Source: an uncultured Christensenella sp.
GTDB taxonomy: Bacteria > Bacillota > Clostridia > Christensenellales > UBA1242
DNA length: 9,199 nt
Assembly: GCA_949293915.1 (NCBI GenBank)
Contig: CASFFJ010000152.1
Span: 1-9,199, forward strand
Direction: 5' to 3'
Positions 6,601-9,199 of the stretch are shown here, piece by piece. Position 1 is the stretch's first letter. The number at the start of each line of letters is the position of its first letter. The position numbers and the translations under genes are program-made. The notes under the pieces were generated by a model. It had not been told where the DNA came from and searched no databases. It was given only the letters and a program-made list of their open reading frames with translations.

Positions 6601-9011
6601 TCATAAGAACCACCAGAGCCATATCTCCTAGCTGTTCCACCTGCTCCACCTTTACCTCCATTATGATAAATATTTCCCATTCCGCCAACACCAGCGGAAC
6701 CACTACTACCAGATGATCCATTACTTTGTGTAGAAGATCCACTTGTTCCTGCTCCTGCAGAACCACCATTACTACCTGGATGTCTTGATAAAGAGCCACC
6801 AGAGCCACCAGAGCCTGCAGAACCTCCACCAGAACCATTTCGTCCATTGTTACCATTTGAGCCACTTGTTCCAGAACCACCCATTTTTGGATAATTTCCT
6901 GTTCCGGAAATATTTTCAGCATAGCCGCCGCCGCCGCCACCACCACCGGCTCCACCGCCACCGCCGCCACCGCCGCCGCCACCGGATGTAGCAAAATAGT
7001 TAGTTCCACCACCACCATAACCTCCATATCCTCCTGAAGAACCAGTTGCAGTGCCACCTCGACCACCACTATTACCAGATGATCCGAACAAACCACCGCC
7101 GCCGCCGCCGCCGCCACCACCGCCGCCGCCTGTTCCAGTGCCACCTCGGCCACCAGATCCAGAACTGATTTGTCCAAAATTAAAACAATTTAAAATTGTA
7201 CCAGAATTACTTACCGCAATTCCAGCAGCACTAGTTCCAGAATAGCCACCACCTCCTGCTTTTCCACCATAACCATACTTTCCAGCATATCCACCAGACC
7301 ACGATATACCATTGCTTCCACCAGAGCCACCAGCTCCGCCAGACGCAGAACTAGCTGTTGATCCAGTTTTACCAGAATGTCCTTGAACAGTTCCATAATT
7401 AATACATCTTTTAATTGTTCCCTGATTAAGATAAACAAAACCTCCAACTTTACCACCACCAGAACTTTTTTCATCAGATACTTTAGATTCATTATAACAA
7501 TCTATAATTGTGGCACCACTATAATTATAAACAGCAAAACCACCAACCCAGACATTCGAAGAAGTGCTTGTACTTTTTGTTGTACTATTAGTATTTGCAC
7601 ATTTTTCTATTATTCCACTATTTGCGTAAACAAATCCACCACCATCACCTGAAAAAGAAGTATTTGTAGCATACTGATTTTTTGCATATACTCCTTGATT
7701 ATTGGAATATACACCATTTTTTATGTTAGTATCTTCACTATCAATTTTAGTAATTTGACCAACAACAGAATTTGAAATAACACCATTGATTCCATTATAA
7801 AAAACTAATGGTGCATTAAAAGAATATTTATATTGCTCATCTAACAATTCAGAAATTTTGTTTTCTTTTTCTTCAATTAAAAAATCGGCATTTGAATAAT
7901 AAATTTGTTTATCTTCTTCTGAAACAGTAGTAAAATCAATAAAATATTCATTATACTCATTTTTATAATTTATTGTATTTAAAACGTTTTTTAAAATTTG
8001 TTCATCTGAATTTAAATTTTCAAAATTTTTTTCATACTTTTCAATAGTTTTTAAATAATTTTCTTCTATTAATTCATACTTTAGCAAACTTAAAGAAGCA
8101 ACTCTGTTTTCGCTAATAATATAAACATTATCAGTTGAATCATTTAAACAATGAACATTTTGATTGGAACTTACTAATAAATTTGGGTTATTAACTAATT
8201 CTAACTTGGAATTATAAACATCATCTTCGGTTAAATTTAAAAAATATGAAATTGGCTTACCAGTATTTCTAATGATATCAGGTATTAAAAAATTATCGTA
8301 ATTTAAATTTATGTTATTACTATCTTGTGAAGAAGAAATAGAATTTGTAATTAATGAATTTACAGAAATTGTTTCATTGCTATTACTATCATTCTCACCA
8401 GCCAAAACATATCCATTTTGAATTTTAATTTGCTCAATTTCATCATTTAATTGATTTATTTTAGATTCAATTTTGTAACTTTCAAAACTTTTGGAACTGA
8501 ATTTAGTTGAAATTAATGATACGTTATTTATATAACCAAAATTGATAGTAGATAAATACCCCTTGTTTTCGTCAATTTGTGTTGTTGCATCAATATATAA
8601 ATCACTTATTTCAGACTGTTCAGCTATGGTATCAAATAAAGGTTCAGAAGTAATAATTGACATATTATTACCATCAAATGAACCTACAAAATTTTTTGAA
8701 ACAACACGATTTAAAGTTGTAGCATCAACATCTGCCATCAATTTAAAATGTCTTGGTTTCATTTTTGCATTTATTGCTCTAACAGTAAATGACTCAACAT
8801 TTTTTAAATCGTTCACATTATAAATTAAATAAGGACGTTCCTCTGTTCCATTTCCACCATAAGCATCAACAAAACTTATTGTTGATAGTTCCGGCTTTAT
8901 TAAAAAAACAGAAAGAATGCTACTTAAAAGTAACACCATTCCCATTAACATACTATTAATTAAATTTTGATATGGATGTTTTACTCTAAAACTTGGTTTC
9001 TTTTTAGACAT
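1..9011 (-). CDS. Giant secreted/surface GLUG-repeat protein, adhesin-like (C-terminus outside window)
   Basis: One frame is open from the ATG at 9011 to the left edge: 3003 codons read, no stop. The start is firm. An in-frame TGA lies at 9027-9029, no other start codon lies between it and the ATG, and an AAAGGAAG Shine-Dalgarno sits 8 nt upstream. The N-terminus is basic and then hydrophobic (residues 21-38), indicating export. The body holds four solenoid blocks opened by GNGTEERPYLI (54-63), GAGTFTNPYQV (1005-1015), a degenerate VYIVDEITDFL (about 1390-1400) and GGTGTTSDPYII (2387-2398). GLUG-like rungs such as GGIVGVNYGTVNRC (2515-2528) fill these blocks. A glycine-rich domain (544-803) and beta-rich spacers separate them. 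Known of the family: GLUG motifs occur in large Gram-positive surface proteins, including the N-terminal part of some IgA1 proteases, and are thought to form parallel beta-helix. Inferred: cell-surface adhesion. No HExxH or other catalytic motif was seen, and the anchor, if any, lies beyond the window. Confidence 0.93.
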   Translation of the reverse strand, partial: MSKKKPSFRVKHPYQNLINSMLMGMVLLLSSILSVFLIKPELSTISFVDAYGGNGTEERPYLIYNVNDLKNVESFTVRAINAKMKPRHFKLMADVDATTLNRVVSKNFVGSFDGNNMSIITSEPLFDTIAEQSEISDLYIDATTQIDENKGYLSTINFGYINNVSLISTKFSSKSFESYKIESKINQLNDEIEQIKIQNGYVLAGENDSNSNETISVNSLITNSISSSQDSNNINLNYDNFLIPDIIRNTGKPISYFLNLTEDDVYNSKLELVNNPNLLVSSNQNVHCLNDSTDNVYIISENRVASLSLLKYELIEENYLKTIEKYEKNFENLNSDEQILKNVLNTINYKNEYNEYFIDFTTVSEEDKQIYYSNADFLIEEKENKISELLDEQYKYSFNAPLVFYNGINGVISNSVVGQITKIDSEDTNIKNGVYSNNQGVYAKNQYATNTSFSGDGGGFVYANSGIIEKCANTNSTTKSTSTSSNVWVGGFAVYNYSGATIIDCYNESKVSDEKSSGGGKVGGFVYLNQGTIKRCINYGTVQGHSGKTGSTASSASGGAGGSGGSNGISWSGGYAGKYGYGGKAGGGGYSGTSAAGIAVSNSGTILNCFNFGQISSGSGGRGGTGTGGGGGGGGGGGGGLFGSSGNSGGRGGTATGSSGGYGGYGGGGTNYFATSGGGGGGGGGGGAGGGGGGGGYAENISGTGNYPKMGGSGTSGSNGNNGRNGSGGGSAGSGGSGGSLSRHPGSNGGSAGAGTSGSSTQSNGSSGSSGSAGVGGMGNIYHNGGKGGAGGTARRYGSGGSYENIKSKNPYSKKESYSTYDFISTWYMGIDANSSIIKPRLQFENSVDSYRQMYVRFEIKYENKVITDSELKTMKISIKYNNKTIGFNGSSSNYNSFTSSKGISVFGGQEVTITSSFLAISPEVSSSYQATSNVEGSYDFNTRKGKKASYNGSTYSEVNFTGKGKLSAEIANYTYKFTIYDSDHLTNYDDPITISINLKTKLLGAGTFTNPYQVNNEYEFLYGIKNTTSSSTSDKYFKQMNDITISVNGSITGKMSASMFTNFYGVYNGAGKTININGYSASSYQVRPLFGAYNYGVINNLNIQLTGSNYYYLYTDYPRFGFVVSYNYGTIKNVNLTTDTGTTYLYNRRDYFGMLVGSNEAITSSYIKNLKSGQILECNVTLKGNLNYSQSDTETTYQTAIGGLVGYNNGSGTLINACSFNGGSYSFINRVEQTSSNVSYFAGIVAYASGMNTNAITNCFSSGKFQDLYATSKSNVDKYKIGLITPDEPGNGYYLNCYSSATITNSTDNVTTYGVDSNNKNLVTSPKTKETFESYGFNFNYPWMATLTTDGIKPVLIHSVSSDDRWSGTTYTTSTNEKYNQYLNAGYTVYIVDEITDFLGMLSLASTTTSNTAFLITEDINFSGAIIQSSYLGKTLNSNVIIDGAYGTNGHAVISGLKFELGLTHSVVSSGSQYVSLFSTIKGTIKNLIFDDCYVGFDVLRFQNLSSISNSTSDYISLLGHIDSTKTSIENVEIDCDISYYDYVSGKASNSYTRLGTALSYLGTGSGYLKVSGLKVTGELNLYMPETTSTGTKYVGGAIGDQYDPKIEKVASEVSIYLKTGKKNTTSTISVGGISGRKEWGQITNSYYGGRNVYFDAYNNSSASLFGLLVGRITSFRKTDYVTNCYTALNTSVNSTVYNFVINQTSSTFLKNCYSLSTLSAAETSGVTKHNLKTIPSTSWDTKLTWYLDKTDGTEYPTLWMFNPNGRIVNVTTASGATGKINEYRTKVPLSERNAATINSTGTGNVVDTFYIDINKTLKSQAAENSALTLNKHLYFKVNDNKVDNINNSDRYVLKISYTYYDTYLGSGNSPKTIIAFDEDTGTESSTQKKEGGLVFSATMKRWQPINVSVNIANLIYGISIYAPSLEDLSKGSSTSGGANLYYDLKIKRAGTNTYSVSKSNITYHSYNNTTDREYNTINDGDIKLYYGDEVQIVLKQGSNKIPFSTSRWASNTNLVTNLGWFVDNEKRTDANILDVISNLSGSDYTASSATSNSSTNTLNIKINASTAIKYENKDSGNKYYTPKFARMTKVKTYMGIANGELVFPTVMSDKNGTSSLRGTDNAGSIAKIAKVGASASSANTEATGMPTITYYVYSGYGVNVTHPTDATYYKNGTPANQYNFNASYWYSCYGSLDFNGQGSYHSAANTTSNSFNVGVVKSETSFIEQHIIVAYDYKSYNLALKIEESDTGYDNHSDVNLKYINYTIKNAYASNSDLSNPSNSTTIVTNSSEVIYDSNNTQYKKLKGQIVITVNLNSNANSNRYYITEISGVPSIGSISYTTLNGRKIGATITFYIIQNITSSNPITIKYSQWNNYSDVYESDTSFSGGTGTTSDPYIIADIKDFALFLQKAGIDQESQYLSASYKLASDIDYENSNIKIQNSKTLRHGLIPVGSESKPFTGSFDGVGYSIKNLYIEKDNLNNIGLFGVSSGTIERLVLEDVTIISNSSNTNTYVGGIVGVNYGTVNRCGVTYGFETSSKNDNTITAQADISSGRFSQTSEGAFSSSYLLYNVVGGVVGLNSGADAKVERSYFDGIIKGDHVVGGVVGYLTNNAKVLGCYNQGTLTGRVVSGIVGMVSGNTVTATVNNDIKISYSYNNGVLNATGFSQNGKLNQLLSGITYFKFEFSINGNNVNPVFIYSYSIGNVDSITMDSKLANKGNLSLPNANNNFAGYNKLSVGTAAGQSKNYDSYKAQNNTLWYDSDAYGDWDLDGGADLKAIKQHNYGTPYITSIGRTYYYIMTGYNNDTLIPNGQTLKDNVGWDWDNNNSSKNYILNKKYYIPINQKIKFAITNKWNADNRFTLTKVITDNSVSVNGSAATTTLLDATKLDSFSQSNVGLTGDTTFKFYFYKSTAVIRYFPHENYFSNPDKDKNIVIGNYNNNNYINDNKVNLTIKNSAYVIGEIRVRYPKKQTGSYNVDTSNNTWITGTEGVDYASVKFDINGNV
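642..1853 (-). repeat. Solenoid block 4, most canonical GLUG array (residues 2387-2790)
   Basis: All parts of the architecture are present in order: header GGTGTTSDPYIIADIKDFAL (2387-2406), YKLASDIDYEN, PFTGSFDGVGYSIKNLYI (GSFDG at 2461-2465) and IGLFGVSSGTIERLVL. Then come GGIVGVNYGTVNRC (2515-2528), GGVVGLNSGADAKVERSYF (from 2574), GGVVGYLTNNAKVLGCYNQG (from 2603) and SGIVGMVSGN. The block ends with LWYDSDAYGDWDLDGGADLK (W2758, W2767) and NYGTPYI (to 2788), the typical closing strand. This block gives the strongest support for the family call. Confidence 0.85.
1854..3716 (-). other. Long spacer of beta-sandwich-like modules (residues 1766-2386)
   Basis: About 620 residues lack GLUG rungs. 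Alternating-hydrophobicity strands are frequent (NVVDTFYIDINK, RYVLKISYTYYD, WQPINVSVNIANLIYG, EQHIIVAYDYKSYNLALKI). Two modules look alike in layout. One runs from YYGDEVQIVLKQGS (1987) to STAIKYENK (ends about 2075); the other runs from LKGQIVITVNLNSN (about 2304) to NPITIKYSQW (2372). Each has a 'G-x-[IV]-x-[IV]' first strand and an '[IV]-x-[IV]-[KR]-Y' last strand. A similar unit occurs at 2835-2917. These may be divergent copies of an Ig-like or bacterial-repeat domain. No named family was recognised by eye. Confidence 0.5.
3717..4931 (-). repeat. Solenoid block 3, more degenerate (residues 1361-1765)
   Basis: The header is degenerate: AGYTVYIVDEITDFLGML (from about 1386) lacks the GxGT..PY signature but keeps the strand that normally follows it. 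AFLITEDINFSG corresponds to the 'FKLTxDIDF' strand, and NVIIDGAYGTNGHAVISG to the 'DGNGxxI' strand. Rungs include GTIKNLIFDDCYVG, GGAIGDQYDPKIEKV (from 1597), GGISGRKEWGQITNSYYGG (from 1633) and LLVGRITSFRKTDYVTNCY. The block closes with WYLDKTDGTEYPTLWMF (1747-1763). Confidence 0.68.
4932..5999 (-). repeat. Solenoid block 2 (residues 1005-1360)
   Basis: It opens with GAGTFTNPYQVNNEYEFLYG (1005-1024), followed by the KYFKQMNDITISV strand and the NFYGVYNGAGKTININ strand, which correspond to the 'FKLxxDI' and 'FxGxFDGNGxxI' strands of this architecture. Rungs follow: LFGAYNYGVINNLNI, GFVVSYNYGTIKNVNL, GMLVGSNEAI, GGLVGYNNGSGTLINAC (1203-1219), GIVAYASGMNTNAITNC (1244-1260) and a degenerate YYLNCYSSATI (C1298). 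The block closes with YPWMATLTTDGIKPVL (1342-1357), the usual 'W...DG.P.L' closing strand of these proteins. Confidence 0.78.
6000..6602 (-). other. Beta-rich spacer between Gly-rich domain and solenoid 2 (residues 804-1004)
   Basis: This segment has no GLUG pattern. Alternating hydrophobic residues suggest beta-sandwich strands: MYVRFEIKYEN, KTMKISIKYNN, GGQEVTITSSFLAI, AEIANYTYKFTIYD and DPITISINLKTKL. It contains a TWYMGIDAN segment at about 826-834, whose YMGI core recurs near residue 2108 as TYMGIANGEL. An Ig-like or carbohydrate-binding-type fold is a guess from the strand pattern only. It ends directly at the next solenoid header (residue 1005). Confidence 0.5.
6924..6983 (-). repeat. 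Triplet tract coding for Gly11-Ala-Gly8
   Basis: This is a second GCC/ACC-rich triplet tract (plus strand), including five consecutive GCC at 6924-6938. It encodes residues 677-696, with a single alanine at 688 from plus-strand GGC at 6948. Like the tract at 7092-7130, it stands out by base composition from the rest of the gene. Confidence 0.88.
7092..7130 (-). repeat. Triplet tract coding for 13 consecutive glycines
   Basis: On the plus strand, 7092-7130 is an unbroken run of GCC and ACC triplets, including six consecutive GCC at 7098-7115 and three at 7122-7130. The coding strand therefore reads GGC/GGT (residues 628-640). It is a GC-rich island in very AT-rich DNA. Gain or loss of units would keep the reading frame. 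Confidence 0.9.
7383..7817 (-). repeat. Solenoid block 1, GLUG-like ladder (residues 399-543)
   Basis: Successive rungs can be read: NGINGVISNSVVGQITKI, then GGGFVYANSGIIEKC (457-471), GGFAVYNYSGATIIDC (490-505) and GGFVYLNQGTIKRC (523-536). The last runs into INYGTVQ (to 543), which matches the consensus 'GGLVGxNxGTIxNCYNxGxVxG'. The period is about 33 residues. A cysteine sits at the same position in each rung (471, 505, 536), consistent with a stacked ladder. The rungs lead directly into the glycine-rich domain. Confidence 0.78.
7818..8507 (-). other. Charged, partly alpha-helical insert inside solenoid 1 (residues 169-398)
   Basis: These 230 residues lack the G/N-rich rung pattern seen on both sides. 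Two stretches look helical. One is KINQLNDEIEQIKIQN (184-199), with heptad-like I/L spacing. The other runs from about 309 to 395 and is rich in E, K, L, Y and I, for example LLKYELIEENYLKTIEKYEK and FLIEEKENKISELLDEQ. Between them is an S/N/D-rich probable linker and a segment with VYNSKLELV and VYIISENRVASL that may be short beta strands. One lone cysteine (C288) lies here. I do not recognise a family. An extended coiled-coil projection from the solenoid is a plausible inference. Confidence 0.55.
8508..8858 (-). repeat. Solenoid block 1, opening part (residues 52-168)
   Basis: This opens with GGNGTEERPYLIYNVNDLKN (52-71), the classic 'GxGTxxxPYLIxxxxDLxxL' header of GLUG and pectate-lyase-like beta-helix surface proteins. 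FKLMADVDATTLNRV (about 109-123) occupies the usual 'YFKLTxDIDL' strand. NFVGSFDGNNMSII (about 127-140) is the 'FxGxFDGNGxxI' strand that precedes the rungs. A weak rung, LSTINFGYINNVSLI, follows. The block is then interrupted by a non-repetitive insert before the ladder resumes at about residue 399. Confidence 0.75.
8862..9011 (-). other. N-terminal export signal or membrane anchor (residues 1-50)
   Basis: The protein begins MSKKKPSFRVKHPYQ, a basic stretch, followed by a hydrophobic run at about residues 21-38 (MLMGMVLLLSSILSVFLI). A VDA-Y sequence at 48-51 fits an A-x-A-type signal peptidase I site. It lies about 12 residues after the hydrophobic core, which is longer than usual, so an uncleaved anchor is also possible. 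The first solenoid header begins immediately after, at residue 52, which argues that the mature exported part starts here. Confidence 0.8.
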
Positions 9012-9019
9012 TTGTAAAT

Positions 9020-9027
9020 CTTCCTTT
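9020..9027 (-). promoter_or_regulatory. Shine-Dalgarno site that fixes the start codon
   Basis: AAAGGAAG on the minus strand lies 8 nt upstream of the ATG at 9011. An in-frame TGA at 9027-9029 overlaps its upstream end, so translation cannot begin further upstream in this frame. Confidence 0.88.
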
Positions 9028-9043
9028 CATCATGATGTATGGT

Positions 9044-9098
9044 AAAAACCAATAAATTACACTACAAATTAAAACAAAAATAAAAGAAAATTTATTGG
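9044..9098 (-). promoter_or_regulatory. Inverted repeat in the leader followed by five U residues
   Basis: CCAATAAATT (minus strand, 9098-9089) and its exact complement AATTTATTGG (9058-9049) form a 10-bp stem around a 30-nt, mostly U-rich loop. Five U residues follow (9048-9044), about 16 nt before the Shine-Dalgarno. It could be an attenuator, an mRNA-stabilising 5' structure, or a DNA operator. The long loop makes a standard terminator less likely. Confidence 0.4.
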
Positions 9099-9116
9099 AT
9101 TTAGTTTAAACATTTT

Positions 9117-9147
9117 AAAAAAAAATATTATATAAAATATATAATAT
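9117..9147 (-). promoter_or_regulatory. AU-only hairpin plus U-run at the start of the leader
   Basis: A perfect 10-bp inverted repeat (9138-9147 with 9125-9134, 3-nt loop) lies about 10 nt after the inferred transcription start. In the transcript it is followed by eight U residues (9124-9117). The shape is that of an intrinsic terminator or attenuator, but every pair is A-U, so the stem would be weak and it may reflect base composition alone. Confidence 0.3.
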
Positions 9148-9163
9148 AATAATGTTCTGAAAT

Positions 9164-9192
9164 AGTATAATTCAATAAGCGAAAATAGTCAA
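9164..9192 (-). promoter_or_regulatory. Housekeeping (sigma-A-like) promoter of the giant gene
   Basis: Read on the minus strand, a TTGACT -35 box (9192-9187) and a TATACT -10 box (9169-9164) are separated by exactly 17 bp. Each differs from TTGACA and TATAAT by one base. Initiation would fall around 9157, giving a leader of about 145 nt before the ATG at 9011. It is the best-matching promoter I found in the 188-bp upstream region. Confidence 0.8.
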
Positions 9193-9199
9193 ACAAAAT

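Larger units (their letters stand above)
6603..7382 (-). repeat. Glycine-rich domain with poly-Gly runs (residues 544-803)
   Basis: About 260 residues are dominated by glycine with S, N, T, A and Y, in GGS, GGxGG and NGG-type spacing. One GLUG rung is embedded: GIAVSNSGTILNCFNFGQI (597-615), with its cysteine at 609. Two homopolymer stretches stand out: thirteen Gly at 628-640, and eleven Gly, one Ala and eight Gly at 677-696. The region carries little charge. It splits the solenoid from the following beta-rich spacer. Its fold is unknown to me; glycine-rich loops or polyglycine II helix packing are possible. Antisense and shifted frames over it are open only because of the GGN codon pattern. 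Confidence 0.85.
9012..9199. other. Upstream non-coding region
   Basis: These 188 bp hold no credible gene on either strand. They are extremely AT-rich and contain the promoter, the two inverted repeats and the Shine-Dalgarno described separately, plus a 10-bp perfect palindrome CATCATGATG (9028-9037) just upstream of the Shine-Dalgarno. The neighbouring gene to the right is outside the window. Confidence 0.8.

Noticed and set aside
6518..7177. Minus-strand 219-codon frame, V/A/L/E-rich, overlapping the glycine-rich region
   Set aside because: It is a shifted reading of GGN-rich codons in a frame different from the giant gene. The real frame is open through it and gives recognisable GLUG and Gly-rich sequence on both sides.
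7051..7245. Plus-strand open frame coding for a proline-rich peptide with a run of 13 prolines
   Set aside because: It is the exact antisense image of the poly-Gly codons of the giant gene, with no ribosome binding site or promoter of its own.
7211..7492. Minus-strand 93-codon shifted frame over the solenoid 1 ladder and Gly-rich start
   Set aside because: It lies wholly inside the giant gene, which reads clear GLUG rungs here in its own frame; low-complexity composition explains the opening.
1..9011. Possible IgA1-protease or other enzyme identity, suggested by the GLUG repeats
   Set aside because: No HExxH zinc-protease motif or other catalytic signature was seen in the 3003 residues. An enzyme domain could lie only in the unseen C-terminal part.
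9003..9034. Short upstream reading frame beginning ATGATGAAAGGA and ending TAA across the real start codon
   Set aside because: It would encode about nine residues and overlap the start, as in translational coupling, but it has no Shine-Dalgarno of its own and its second and third codons are part of the main gene's ribosome binding site.
9127..9155. Alternative promoter using the TATAAT within the AU hairpin
   Set aside because: The matching -35 position reads ACATTA, a poor match, whereas the promoter at 9164-9192 has two near-consensus boxes at the ideal spacing.

Overview
The window holds essentially one thing: a single giant, uninterrupted reading frame on the minus strand. It starts at 9011 and is still open when it runs off the left edge at position 1. 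I translated all 3003 codons in this frame and found no internal stop, so at least 3003 residues are present and the C-terminus lies outside the window. The only non-coding DNA is 188 bp upstream of the gene (9012-9199). It carries a near-consensus housekeeping promoter, a leader of about 145 nt with two inverted repeats, and a strong Shine-Dalgarno site.

The DNA is very AT-rich, and the Shine-Dalgarno (AAAGGAAG) and sigma-A-like promoter are of Firmicutes/Mollicutes type. All of the roughly twenty tryptophans are TGG and no in-frame TGA occurs, so the standard code applies and UGA-Trp mollicutes are unlikely. A low-GC Bacillota or Acholeplasma/RF39-like bacterium fits best; this is inference, as there is no marker gene. 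The protein is exported or surface-anchored: it has a basic N-terminus, a hydrophobic segment at residues 21-38, and a very long S/N/T/Y/G-rich beta-structured body.

Layout in protein order (right to left on the DNA): N-terminal export segment (1-50); opening of solenoid 1 with a GNGT..RPYLI header (52-168); a charged, partly helical insert (169-398); a ladder of GLUG-like repeats (399-543); a glycine-rich domain with poly-Gly runs and one embedded GLUG repeat (544-803); a beta-rich spacer (804-1004); solenoid 2 (1005-1360); solenoid 3 (1361-1765); a long spacer of beta-sandwich-like modules (1766-2386); solenoid 4, the most canonical (2387-2790); and another beta-rich stretch running off the window (2791-3003 onward). 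The repeating plan is a 'G-x-G-T-x(3)-P-Y' header, a 'GSFDG' strand, GLUG rungs, and a closing 'W...YP.L' or 'TPYI' motif.

I see no enzyme active-site motif. The best description is a giant modular surface protein, probably an adhesin, built of parallel beta-helices joined by beta-sandwich spacers. No second gene, RNA gene, mobile element or CRISPR is supported. The poly-proline and Val/Ala-rich open frames over the glycine-rich region are shadows of its codon pattern.
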